Shown here piece after piece: positions 38,840 to 48,580 of a DNA stretch of 64,000 bases. A program made the position numbers and the translations under genes. Source of the DNA: Flavobacterium akiainvivens (lineage in GTDB: Bacteria; Bacteroidota; Bacteroidia; Flavobacteriales; Flavobacteriaceae); contig NZ_LIYD01000005.1 in assembly GCF_001278115.1 (NCBI RefSeq), positions 976,924 through 1,040,923 of the forward strand, written 5' to 3'. A model generated the notes under the pieces. That model ran no database searches. It was not told the DNA's origin and was given only the letters and a program-made list of their open reading frames with translations. Every line of letters begins with the position of its first letter. The stretch's first letter is position 1.

Positions 38840-40111
38840 TTATGGGAAGGTTACGATAAAATAATGCAGGTCATTTTTAAAATCATACGAAATGTTCCAT
38901 TGGTTCAACTCACCGATTTTTTTTATGATGGCAAGCCCCAGTCCGTTGCCTTGCGATGAAGGGTTTTCTTTAGAAAAACGGTTAAACAGCTTCCCCGAAT
39001 TCAGTGGATTGTTCAGCCCGGTATTGGCAAACGTTACAGTGTTTTGAGTTGTAGTAATGATTATTTCGCCATCCTGAACATTGTGCCTTATGGCATTCAT
39101 AAACAGGTTGTTTACCAGTACCTCTGCAAGAGCGGGATTGGTAGTGACTGAAAGCTGTACATCCAATTCAAGTTTAAACGATAGATTTTTAGGTTCGCCC
39201 TGCTCCCTGAAAAAGTCAATGTGCTTTTCAATCAAATTGTTTATTTGTACCGGCTGTTTTTCCAGATAGGTGTCGTTGTCTATTTTAGACAACAACAACA
39301 GGTTCTTATTAAGGCGGTTCATACGCGAAATATCATTATTAAGCGCGCCTATAATATCAGAGGCTTCATCGGGCAGTCCTTCAGCTTGTGCAAGGGTATC
39401 TACTTTGGTCTGGAAAAGTGCCAAAGGTGTTTGTAGCTCATGCGCGGCGTTTTCTACAAACTCGCGCTGGCTTTTGTAAATGGCAGTATTTTTTTCAATA
39501 AGCTTTTCTATGCTTTTGTTCAGCGAATCAAACTCCTTAATATCCGTTGGGGCAAAATTAGGTTCACGGTTTTTGTCTATTTCGAAATCCTGGATTTTGC
39601 GAAGCGTGTCATAAAATGGTTTCCATATTTTAGCGGCAGATTCCCTTGATATATAAATAATTCCGGCTAGCAGTATTACAATGATGCACAAAAACATCAT
39701 GGCTATACTCACCACCATCCCCTCCATCTCTACAAGGTTGGTCTTTTCTATATAAGTAAACTTTTTGCTGTTTATGGTTACAGGAGAATAGAGTATACGG
39801 AACGGTTCCATCTCTCCCGATGTAGGTTCGTAAAGCGACTTACCCACGATGGAATCAGTAGAAACTCCCATATCGGGTACTATTTCTACATCGCGGTTGT
39901 ATTTGTTCCAGGCAACGATATCGCTTTCGGTAAACTTATGATGCGTGCCTTTTACAAAGTCTTCTTTATGAAAAATCAGTACCTCATCAGTTTCGTACAC
40001 ATACAACCACTGACTGATAAAATAAAACGCCGGAGCCGATGCCAGCAGAATGAGTACGGCATAAATCAGAAAACTTCGGGTGGTTTTATTTAAAAGCTTT
40101 GTTTTACTCAT
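38840..40111 (-). CDS. Sensor histidine kinase, two-helix membrane type
   Basis: About 423 residues from the ATG at 40111. Two membrane segments flank a periplasmic sensor of about 110 residues; the cytoplasmic part holds the H-box ENAAHELQTPLALFQ, N-box NNLFMNAIRHN, and G-boxes including QGNGLGLAIIKKIG. The ATG overlaps the stop of the response regulator gene by 8 bases, so the two are coupled. The sensor is not similar to a named family by eye. Neighbouring envelope and copper genes suggest that it senses envelope stress or a metal. Confidence 0.92.
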   Translation of the reverse strand: MSKTKLLNKTTRSFLIYAVLILLASAPAFYFISQWLYVYETDEVLIFHKEDFVKGTHHKFTESDIVAWNKYNRDVEIVPDMGVSTDSIVGKSLYEPTSGEMEPFRILYSPVTINSKKFTYIEKTNLVEMEGMVVSIAMMFLCIIVILLAGIIYISRESAAKIWKPFYDTLRKIQDFEIDKNREPNFAPTDIKEFDSLNKSIEKLIEKNTAIYKSQREFVENAAHELQTPLALFQTKVDTLAQAEGLPDEASDIIGALNNDISRMNRLNKNLLLLSKIDNDTYLEKQPVQINNLIEKHIDFFREQGEPKNLSFKLELDVQLSVTTNPALAEVLVNNLFMNAIRHNVQDGEIIITTTQNTVTFANTGLNNPLNSGKLFNRFSKENPSSQGNGLGLAIIKKIGELNQWNISYDFKNDLHYFIVTFP

Positions 40112-40781
40112 CCTGCCATTTATACCCCAGGCCATATACGGTTTTTATATAATCGCCCGCGCCGGACGTGGTAAGTTTCTTTTTAAGGTTTTTTATGTGG
40201 GCATATACGAAGTCGTGGTTATCAAGCATATCGGCCATATCACCGCTAAGGTACTCGGCTATAGCACTTTTACTCAGCACCTTGTTTTGATTGCCTATTA
40301 GATACAGCAGCAAATCTATTTCTTTTTTGGTTATGTCCAGCTTAATGTCATTTACAGTTACGTTCTTACCAAGCAGGTCGACCGAAATTTCGTTAAAAGT
40401 AATAATGTTGCTGCCATTAAAGTTCTTACGCCGTATGAGTGCCTGCATACGAACCAACAGTTCAGATAAGTGAAAAGGCTTTGTTAGGTAATCGTCGGCC
40501 CCCAGGTTAAAACCTTCAATGCGGGTTTCAAGTGTTTCCTTTGCTGAAATGATGATTACGCCGTCAGTCTTGTTAAGCCGTTTAAGTTCTTTAAGTATAT
40601 CAAAACCATCTCCGTCGGGCAGCATCAAATCCAAAAGTATACAATCATACTCATACATGCCTATTTTGTCCAGTGCTTCGCGCTTTGATGCTGCGTTTTC
40701 GCACTGAATACCATACGGCTTAAAGTACTCTTTAATGCTTTTGCTAATTGCAGGTTCGTCTTCGATTATCAGCACTTTCAT
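40104..40781 (-). CDS. OmpR-family response regulator
   Basis: 225 residues. The receiver has the acidic pair in IIEDEP, the phospho-acceptor Asp in CILLDLMLPDGDG near 51, and the Lys in YLTKPF. The C-terminal winged helix (about 130-225) ends VKTVYGLGYKWQDE. It is the first gene of the minus-strand group and is divergent from the copper genes with 161 bases between; this intergenic region is the obvious place for its binding sites. Regulation of either side is inference. Confidence 0.94.
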   Translation of the reverse strand: MKVLIIEDEPAISKSIKEYFKPYGIQCENAASKREALDKIGMYEYDCILLDLMLPDGDGFDILKELKRLNKTDGVIIISAKETLETRIEGFNLGADDYLTKPFHLSELLVRMQALIRRKNFNGSNIITFNEISVDLLGKNVTVNDIKLDITKKEIDLLLYLIGNQNKVLSKSAIAEYLSGDMADMLDNHDFVYAHIKNLKKKLTTSGAGDYIKTVYGLGYKWQDE

Positions 40782-40942
40782 ACCTGCAATTTAATGAATA
40801 GATTTTGAAGAAAATTTGAATTAGGAAGGGAAAGTACAATCCAAAAAAATTATATATTCTTTATAAAATTACGTAAGCTGTTATAAAAAATATAGACTTA
40901 CCTTTACATAACTTAATCAAAGTTTGCTGATACTGTCTGAAG

Positions 40943-41320
40943 GTGAAAAAGTTTTATGCTGTCATAATAATGATTTTGGGCTTTATGCTAAGCCCTGTTA
41001 ATACTTTTGCATGCAATAATCATAACACTGTGAGATATAAGCATAAATCCTGCGGCATAGGCGGAAATGAAACTATTAAAAAGTGCTGTAACACCAAAGC
41101 AACCCATTCTCATAATTGCAACAACCATAAGCACGGTAAATGCGGCGGTGCCTGCTGCCAGTGTATAACAAGCGGAATGTTTAAGTTTTTACCACTTGTG
41201 GTTTCAGTACCACAAACATTTTTACTTCTGCCAGATGCTAAAAAAGAACGATTCAGTTATTCTGAACTTTTTGTAAATGCAGATTCAAAAGGCTTACGCC
41301 TTCCTCCCAAAATAAGCTAA
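40943..41320 (+). CDS. Exported Cys/His-rich protein, probable copper binder
   Basis: 125 residues with GTG start at 40943, which gives a signal peptide (cut after NTFA). Between residues 24 and 74 there are nine cysteines and six histidines, including CCN, THSHNCNNHKHGKCGG and CCQC. The last 50 residues contain a hydrophobic segment (FLPLVVSVPQTFLLL). Such density suggests metal binding in the periplasm. The next two genes are copper-handling genes on the same strand, which supports copper as ligand. I know no named family for it. Confidence 0.7.
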   Translation: MKKFYAVIIMILGFMLSPVNTFACNNHNTVRYKHKSCGIGGNETIKKCCNTKATHSHNCNNHKHGKCGGACCQCITSGMFKFLPLVVSVPQTFLLLPDAKKERFSYSELFVNADSKGLRLPPKIS

Positions 41321-41400
41321 ACCCATAATTGCGTAGCCATAGGTGTGTTCTCTCAGGAATACACTCCCTAAATTATTTGTTTACTTATAAAATTAAAATC

Positions 41401-42237
41401 ATGAACCTATTCTATAAAATAGTGGTGCCTGTATTTTTTATAGCATCACTGCAAGCTAACGCGCAAATAAAAAATGCCAAAACAGAAATCCTGACTGTGC
41501 AGGGTAATTGCAACATGTGTAAAGAAACCATTGAAAAAACTGCTACAGAAAAAAAAGTATCTGAAGCCGCATGGGATAAAGATAGCCACAAGCTTACCCT
41601 GACGTATGACAGCACCAAAACAACGTCTGATGCACTGCTTAAAAAAGTAGCCTATGCCGGTTATGATAACGAAAAATACCTTGCCCCGACGGAAGCGTAT
41701 AATAAACTACCAGGCTGCTGCCAGTATGACCGCCAAGCTGAAGCCTCTGCACAAACAGCTATGCATGAAAGCCATATGGGTAAGACTCAGGAAACACCCG
41801 CCGAAACATCAATCCTTAAAGAGGTATATACATCTTATTTTACCCTGAAAGACGCCCTTGTAAAGTCAAACGGCGTGGCGGCAGCTACGGCATCGGCACA
41901 ACTTGTAAAAGCCCTGAAAGCAGTGCCTATGGATAAAATGGAGCATAGTGCCCACATGGTATGGATGAAAAACCTGCCTGCCTTACAGGAAGGTGCAGAG
42001 CATATTGCCGAGACTAAAGACATAAAGCACCAGCGCGACCATTTTGTAACACTGTCTGATGCCTTATACACTGTAGCCAAGGCTTTTGAGATGGATGAAA
42101 CCGTGTATTACCAGCATTGCCCTATGTATAATAACGGCAAAGGTGCCAACTGGCTTAGCCTTGATAAAGAGGTTAAAAATCCGTACTATGGCAGTAAAAT
42201 GCTAAGTTGCGGCAGTACTACCGAAACCCTTAAGTAG
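41401..42237 (+). CDS. HMA-like domain plus DUF3347 protein, copper efflux-linked
   Basis: About 278 residues from the ATG at 41401, which gives a signal peptide (cut near NAQ). An HMA-type metal domain follows (about 20-95) with GNCNMCKETIEK; the metal motif CxxC is present. A linker with GCCQYD leads to a DUF3347 domain (about 140-278) with MDKMEHSAHMVWMKNL and QHCPMYNNGKGANWLSLDKE. DUF3347 domains are found on CusB-like efflux proteins and bind copper or silver. It lies 80 bases after the Cys/His-rich gene and 3 bases before the oxidase gene, so it is in the same operon. Confidence 0.88.
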   Translation: MNLFYKIVVPVFFIASLQANAQIKNAKTEILTVQGNCNMCKETIEKTATEKKVSEAAWDKDSHKLTLTYDSTKTTSDALLKKVAYAGYDNEKYLAPTEAYNKLPGCCQYDRQAEASAQTAMHESHMGKTQETPAETSILKEVYTSYFTLKDALVKSNGVAAATASAQLVKALKAVPMDKMEHSAHMVWMKNLPALQEGAEHIAETKDIKHQRDHFVTLSDALYTVAKAFEMDETVYYQHCPMYNNGKGANWLSLDKEVKNPYYGSKMLSCGSTTETLK

Positions 42238-42240
42238 CCT

Positions 42241-44463
42241 ATGCAAAAGTTAGTAAGTATATGCCTGCTATTGCTTTCGCTGGCAGTGCAGGCACAGAAC
42301 ATTAAGGAGTACGACCTGTATGTAACCGACACCGTAGTTAACTATACCGGTAAAAGTATTGAAGCCATTGCCATTAACGGTAAAATACCCGGGCCTGAGC
42401 TGCATTTTACTGAGGGTGATACAGCGGTGATACGGGTGCACAACATGATGCACCACGAAACCTCTGTACACTGGCATGGCCTGCTCTTACCCAATGAGGA
42501 GGACGGTGTGCCGTATCTTACCACAGTGCCCATAAAGCCCATGAGTGTACATACTTATAAATTTCCGTTGAAGCAAAGCGGTACCTACTGGTACCACTCG
42601 CACACTATGTTGCAGGAACAGTCGGGTATGTACGGGGCGTTTATCATACATAAAAAAGATGAACCTAAAATGCCGGAATATACCATGCTCCTGAGTGATT
42701 GGACCGACCTTAACCCACACCAAGTAGAGCGTATGCTGCATAAGGAGAACGACTGGTTCAGCATTAAAAAAGGCGCCACTCAAAACTATGGCCAGGCCAT
42801 AAAACAGGGTAAGTTTGGTACAAAATTTACAAACGAATGGAAACGCATGCGGGCTATGGATGTGAGCGATGTATATTATGAACGTTTTTTTGCCAATGGT
42901 AAAACCGATGTTGAAGCCCCGGAATTTAAGCCCGGAGATAAGGTACGTATCCGCATTATTAACGGCAGCTCTTCCACGTATTTCTGGCTTAATTATGCAG
43001 GGGGCAAAATGGATGTGGTAGCTTCCGATGGATCAGAAGTGGTGCCGGTTCCTGTTGACCGGTTTATTGTAGGTACCTCTGAAACCTATGATGTTATTGT
43101 AACCATTCCGCCCAAGGGTGTGGCTTATGAGCTGGCTGCTACATCTGAAGACCGCATGGGGCAGACATCGTTGTGGTTAGGCAAAGGCGTTAAGCAACTG
43201 GCCAATCCGCTGCAACGGCTTAACTATTTTGAAGGTATGCAGATGATGAACGACATGATAACATTGGGTGGCAACATGAAAGATATAGGCATGAAAATGA
43301 GCCTGCAACAGATGGATATGAATGTCGTGATGTACCCTGAAATATCAGGCGCTCAAATGAACGAGATGAATATGCAGGGCATGGATAGCAAAAAAATGGA
43401 CGGTATGCAAGATATGAAAGGGTACGACCATTACTCCATGCAAGGTAATAGCAGCATTGTTACACTTAACTACAACATGCTTAAATCCCCCGTAAAAACC
43501 ACGCTACCCGATAAACCGTTCCGTGAACTACACTTTACCCTTACCGGCAATATGAACCGCTATGTGTGGACAGCGGATAACAAAACCATATCGGAAACCG
43601 ATAAGATACTGATTAAGGCTGGGGAAAATGTGCGTATTATTATTACTAATAATTCTATGATGCGCCACCCCATGCATCTGCACGGGCACTTTTTTAGGGT
43701 GGTAAACCAACATGGCGAGTATTCTCCACTTAAGAACGTGCTGGACATTATGCCTATGGAAACCGATACCATAGAGTTCAACGCATCGGAAGAATATGGC
43801 GACTGGTTTTTCCACTGCCATATACTATACCACATGATGAGTGGCATGGGCAGGATATTTACCTATAAAAATTCGCCACCCAACCCGCAGCTGCCTGATG
43901 CAGCAGCTGCACTTAAAAAAGTGTATGCCGATGATAAGCGGTATTACTTTTCGGCAGATGTAGGCCTGGAAAGCAACGGCAGTGATGGCGAATTACGACT
44001 GGAAAACACCCGCAACTTTATAGATGCTGAGTGGAGGTTGGGTTATAATGATGATTCAGGTTACGAAACCGAAGCGCATATAGGCCGTTACCTTGACAAC
44101 AAACAGTTTCTGGCGGTTTACACCGGCTGGGATTTCAGGTATCATAATACATTGGACAGGGAGCGTAACTTTTTCGGGCAGCAAAGTACGCAGGCACAAA
44201 GGGCTGTGGCGTGCTTAGGCGTGATTTATGTACTGCCGTGGTTTGTAGAGAGCGATTTGAGGGTTGACCACAAAGGCAATGTGCGCCTGCAATTTACCCG
44301 CCAGGATATACCGGTTACATCGCGCCTGCGGTTGTGGGGCAGCTGGAATACCGATTATGAGTATAGTGTAGGCAGCCGATACATCTTAACCCGTTATTGG
44401 TCGCTATCTGCCCATTATGACAGTGATATGGGCTTAGGCGGAGGGCTTGCCTTTACGTATTGA
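42241..44463 (+). CDS. Multicopper oxidase fused to CopB-like C-terminal barrel region
   Basis: 740 residues, exported (signal cut after VQAQ). Residues about 20-550 are a CopA/laccase-type oxidase with all copper motifs: HWHG (77-80), HSH (119-121), HPMHLHGH near 478 and HCHILYHMMSGM near 525. A Met-rich insert at about 335-395 (MNMQGMDSKKMDG and similar) is typical of copper-resistance CopA. The C-terminal 190 residues (from about 550) are rich in alternating polar and aromatic strands and end GGLAFTY, like a CopB-type outer-membrane domain. Separate CopA and CopB are the rule elsewhere. It should oxidise Cu(I) outside the cytoplasm. Confidence 0.9.
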   Translation: MQKLVSICLLLLSLAVQAQNIKEYDLYVTDTVVNYTGKSIEAIAINGKIPGPELHFTEGDTAVIRVHNMMHHETSVHWHGLLLPNEEDGVPYLTTVPIKPMSVHTYKFPLKQSGTYWYHSHTMLQEQSGMYGAFIIHKKDEPKMPEYTMLLSDWTDLNPHQVERMLHKENDWFSIKKGATQNYGQAIKQGKFGTKFTNEWKRMRAMDVSDVYYERFFANGKTDVEAPEFKPGDKVRIRIINGSSSTYFWLNYAGGKMDVVASDGSEVVPVPVDRFIVGTSETYDVIVTIPPKGVAYELAATSEDRMGQTSLWLGKGVKQLANPLQRLNYFEGMQMMNDMITLGGNMKDIGMKMSLQQMDMNVVMYPEISGAQMNEMNMQGMDSKKMDGMQDMKGYDHYSMQGNSSIVTLNYNMLKSPVKTTLPDKPFRELHFTLTGNMNRYVWTADNKTISETDKILIKAGENVRIIITNNSMMRHPMHLHGHFFRVVNQHGEYSPLKNVLDIMPMETDTIEFNASEEYGDWFFHCHILYHMMSGMGRIFTYKNSPPNPQLPDAAAALKKVYADDKRYYFSADVGLESNGSDGELRLENTRNFIDAEWRLGYNDDSGYETEAHIGRYLDNKQFLAVYTGWDFRYHNTLDRERNFFGQQSTQAQRAVACLGVIYVLPWFVESDLRVDHKGNVRLQFTRQDIPVTSRLRLWGSWNTDYEYSVGSRYILTRYWSLSAHYDSDMGLGGGLAFTY

Positions 44464-44483
44464 TTAAAAGTGCTTATTCACAT

Positions 44484-44521
44484 AAAAGGCAAGAGGATCA
44501 AACCAGATTCTCTTGCCTTTT
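44484..44521 (+). terminator. Terminator of the copper operon
   Basis: AAAGGCAAGAG (44484-44494) pairs with CTCTTGCCTTT (44510-44520), an 11-bp stem with a T-rich end, 21 bases after the stop. Confidence 0.85.
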
Positions 44522-44606
44522 AATTTTCATTATTCCAAATATGAATTAGGGGTGTCATAACTGTTAACTCCTATTAAATTTTATTTTTGGTCTATATAGT
44601 AAAAAT

Positions 44607-44837
44607 ATGATTCAATTTAAAGACAAAAGGCTTGTCAAATTTGGAGAGCGGGTAAGAGAAGTGCGGGAACAGAAAGGCTGGAGTATAAATGATGTTATTA
44701 CACGCGGGCAATTGAGCCGCAGTGATTTAAACGCCATAGAATCAGGTAGCAAAAACTTTGGTTTTACAACATTGCTTGAGTTATGCAAGTCATTGGAAGT
44801 ATCGGCATCGGAGTTATTGAACTTTGGTTTAGAATAG
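44607..44837 (+). CDS. Small XRE-family regulator
   Basis: 76 residues, almost entirely one HTH_3 domain: RLVKFGERVREVREQKGWSI then TRGQLSRSDLNAIESGSKNF. Single-domain Cro/CI-like proteins of this kind often serve as regulators of islands or as antitoxins, but no toxin gene is adjacent. It lies 250 bases before the right att-like repeat, inside the proposed island. Confidence 0.85.
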   Translation: MIQFKDKRLVKFGERVREVREQKGWSINDVITRGQLSRSDLNAIESGSKNFGFTTLLELCKSLEVSASELLNFGLE

Positions 44838-45087
44838 AGTCGCTCTAACAATAATATTTCTTCTTTATCCAAAAAAAGCATTTTGTTCGACAGAATCCCT
44901 CATAGATCAAATGTGTAAAATTTGATTAAATTTCGGGTCTTATTGAAAATGAATTTTAAGAAAAGTAAGTTATAGAATACGTTAGTGCGAAAATATTATC
45001 GCAATAAGATACTAAGTTAAACACTTAATATCCATGTATTTAACTTAAATTATATATCTTTTAAAAACGTCAAAATAGGCACAAGGT
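44838..45087. other. AT-rich intergenic stretch at the island's right end
   Basis: No gene seen. At 44885-44902 GTTCGACAGAATCCCTCA partly resembles the T-loop region of the att-like repeat at 45088; this may be chance. Confidence 0.5.
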
Positions 45088-45153
45088 GTTCGACTGTGAT
45101 CCCTGACAGCCCACACAAGACAAACAACGCCATTGGGAGACAATGGCGCTTTT
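45088..45153 (+). repeat. Right att-like repeat: tRNA 3'-end fragment plus terminator
   Basis: GTGTTCGACTGTGATCCCTG then ACAGCCCACA and AAGACAAACAA repeats the block at 33380, with several differences. A hairpin CGCCATTG / CAATGGCG (45129-45148) followed by CTTTTT is a good terminator. No complete tRNA is present. Confidence 0.65.
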
Positions 45154-45190
45154 TCTGTTCGCGAAAAACAATTTTCACCTACTGCGAATA

Positions 45191-45781
45191 TTAATAAATG
45201 CTTTCCAAATGCATGGGATAATTCTTCAAATCACTAGTGACGTCACCATCCTTAAAGATGTCAAAACAATTATAACCGGGGAGGATTTGTACACCACAAA
45301 AACGGTAGTTACTGGTTATATTCAGTAATAAATCCGCTGTATCTTTTCCCTGCATTAACTTCTGAGACGGATTACCAAAGCTTTCTGCCGGGGCATTCCA
45401 GGTTGCGCACACCATAAACTTTTTCCCATAGAGTTGACCTCCCGTTCCGTATTGTTTTGTAGCGTCTTCCCTGGTTCTTCCGTCACCGGTAAGAAACTTT
45501 TGGGTTTGCAGCCCACAGTTAAAAACCTCATCTACATATTTCTTATAAATCCACGGTGCGCCAAACCAGTTTACTGGGGTTTGTAAAATAATTATATCAG
45601 CCTGAACGTGCTTTTCTACCTCTTCTGCCGCATCATAGCCATCCTCCACCTTTGTTTCTAATATTTCATAGTTTTTACTTTTAAAGTAATCTTTAGCAAC
45701 TTGAATAAAAGCGTTATTGAGACTTCCTTCCGACCAGTTAGGGTAAGTAAGGTGTGTATTGATAAGCAATACTTTTTTCAT
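45191..45781 (-). CDS. NAD(P)H-dependent flavodoxin-fold oxidoreductase (MdaB-like)
   Basis: About 196 residues from the ATG at 45781. The flavodoxin-like fold is shown by the start KKVLLINTHLTYPNWSEGSL, the FMN/FAD loop in IILQTPVNWFGAPWIYKKYV, and FMVCATWNAPAESFGNP. The family (modulator of drug activity B, NQO-like) reduces quinones by two electrons and protects against redox-active compounds. It follows an aldo/keto reductase gene by 30 bases on the same strand, so the two are likely one operon under the AraC gene upstream. Confidence 0.88.
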   Translation of the reverse strand: MKKVLLINTHLTYPNWSEGSLNNAFIQVAKDYFKSKNYEILETKVEDGYDAAEEVEKHVQADIIILQTPVNWFGAPWIYKKYVDEVFNCGLQTQKFLTGDGRTREDATKQYGTGGQLYGKKFMVCATWNAPAESFGNPSQKLMQGKDTADLLLNITSNYRFCGVQILPGYNCFDIFKDGDVTSDLKNYPMHLESIY

Positions 45782-45811
45782 ATTTCTATACAATGTTATT
45801 TTTATATCTAT

Positions 45812-46963
<1,152 letters not shown>

Positions 46964-47044
46964 TTATTCAAAATTAAACAGATACAAATGGAAGCTTGGA
47001 AACAGACTACAGGTAAAAAAGAAACAAATTACTGATACTATAAA

Positions 47045-47060
47045 ACGCCCTTTCGGGCGC
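47045..47060 (-). terminator. Terminator of the AraC regulator gene
   Basis: CGCCC TTTC GGGCG stem; on the minus strand TTTTA follows. It lies 7 bases after the stop. Confidence 0.75.
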
Positions 47061-47066
47061 AGTATA

Positions 47067-47933
47067 TTATAGTTTTGAAGTAAGCTTTGTTCTATATGCT
47101 TTAGGGCTTAGGCCCACTTGTTTTTTAAAGAATTTTGAGAAGTAATTAGGGTATTCAAATCCCAATTCGTAAGCTATTTCAGAATTATTCATGGTGCTGT
47201 TTTGCTCCAGCATTTCTTTTGCTTTTTTAATTACAAAATCATGAATATTCTCTAAAGGTGACTTTTGGGTGAAGTGCTTAATAATGTCTCCCAGGTAATT
47301 TGGGGTAAGCCCCAGCTGCTCTGCAAAATACTGTACAGACGGAAGCTGGTTTACCGGTTTTTGATAATACTCCGACAAGCATTGCTGAAAATCCGACACA
47401 ATGCGGTTATATTGCTTAGGATCAGTAGAAAACTGCCTTTTGTAATATGCTTCTACCAATGATACCAGTACATTTACGTAAGATAAAAGTACATTAAAAT
47501 TCTGACTTCCGCTTTCATAATACTTCATCATTAACCGGAATACCGAACTGATTTCCTGCACTTCATCCTCTGTAAGGTAAAGAGCTTCGTGCTGCCCGTA
47601 GTCAAGATAGGTTTTAAAAAGGAAACGATGTTCTTCAATTATCTTTTTAGAAAGTTGTAAATACATTCCAGTATAGGTAGGCTCTACATCCCAACCTTCA
47701 TTTAGTATGACATTCGGGCTGTTAAAAAAAACCGCCGTTATAGGGTTTGAATTACCTGACTGCTTGCTCTTAAAATTTATTTTAAACGAAATCCTGTAAA
47801 AATCAACCATTACCGGATCTGACTTTAACAACATAACTGACGGGTTGTAGTAGCCAACATCAATATTGTTGTCTAAAGGTTCCGGGAGTCCCAAATAACT
47901 ATTGTAAGATTTAAAGTCGCTGAAAGTTTTCAT
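47067..47933 (-). CDS. AraC-family transcriptional regulator
   Basis: 288 residues. The C-terminal 100 residues hold two HTH motifs: PSVQYFAEQLGLTPNYLGDI and MNNSEIAYELGFEYPNYFSK, with FFKKQVGLSPKAYR at the end. The N-terminal part is a cupin-like ligand domain without recognised specificity. It is upstream of, and on the same strand as, the aldo/keto reductase gene but separated by a terminator; it may regulate those genes or the desaturase beyond. Confidence 0.92.
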   Translation of the reverse strand: MKTFSDFKSYNSYLGLPEPLDNNIDVGYYNPSVMLLKSDPVMVDFYRISFKINFKSKQSGNSNPITAVFFNSPNVILNEGWDVEPTYTGMYLQLSKKIIEEHRFLFKTYLDYGQHEALYLTEDEVQEISSVFRLMMKYYESGSQNFNVLLSYVNVLVSLVEAYYKRQFSTDPKQYNRIVSDFQQCLSEYYQKPVNQLPSVQYFAEQLGLTPNYLGDIIKHFTQKSPLENIHDFVIKKAKEMLEQNSTMNNSEIAYELGFEYPNYFSKFFKKQVGLSPKAYRTKLTSKL

Positions 47934-48049
47934 GTAACGAAATTACAAATTGTTTTAGCGTTTTTCAATTTTCTGTAAAAGCTATTAGCAGGTATCCTGT
48001 CCGTAAAAATATTTGTTTTATCCAGCTTGTATTCACTTGTGCTGAAACG

Positions 48050-48229
48050 CTAATATGGAGAAGCATTGGCTATCAGTACTTTTACTTTTTCAAGTGATAA
48101 TTGTGTTACAATCTCCCTGTTGTTTAAATGTATAGTGGCTATACTTTTGTTTTCAGATACACTTACAATAAAATCTATATTGATGCTGTGCGTAGTATCG
48201 TTTTCTTTAATGTCTATGAATTTGCTCAT
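48050..48229 (-). CDS. Small protein of 59 residues
   Basis: Open frame on the minus strand, ATG at 48229 to TAG at 48050. The product begins MSKFIDIKENDTTHSINIDF and has an alternating pattern (IVSVSENKSIATIHLNNREI) typical of a compact beta-fold seen in small flavobacterial proteins resembling the LytTR or FlbD-like core. The opposite-strand frame in this place is hydrophobic nonsense. It stands alone between the AraC and desaturase genes. Function unknown. Confidence 0.6.
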   Translation of the reverse strand: MSKFIDIKENDTTHSINIDFIVSVSENKSIATIHLNNREIVTQLSLEKVKVLIANASPY

Positions 48230-48580
48230 AATCGATGTTATTTTATTTCATCAATGATACGCATTCATTATTAACAGTAGGGTTAAGTTACTCACAATCT
48301 TTGGTTTATTGGGAGCAAATTGGCATTAGTCAGTAATAATATCATTTTTTTATTCAATTGATAGTTCATAAAACTACTGATAATCAGGTGGAATTTATAG
48401 TTCGATGAAACGTTAAATAAATTAAAAAACAGACTATTGGTGTAATTTTTGCATTATAGTAGTACACTTCAACAAGGTCTCTTCCGAAAAAATTCCGGCA
48501 TTCCGGCAATATAGAATATCCCTACACATTATTGCATCATACGATTAAATAGTGATTAAAAGTTGTAGCTATTTAATACC
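48230..48580. other. Intergenic stretch before the desaturase
   Basis: AT-rich, about 350 bases. No gene. A TAATTTTTGCA at about 48441-48451 is close to a -7 box with one extra base and may be the desaturase promoter; the leader would be about 130 bases. Confidence 0.4.

Noticed and set aside
45143..45328. 61-codon plus-strand frame
   Set aside because: It runs over the att-like terminator and the antisense of the MdaB-like gene.
48066..48257. 63-codon plus-strand frame
   Set aside because: It is antisense to the better 59-residue minus-strand gene and reads as hydrophobic nonsense.
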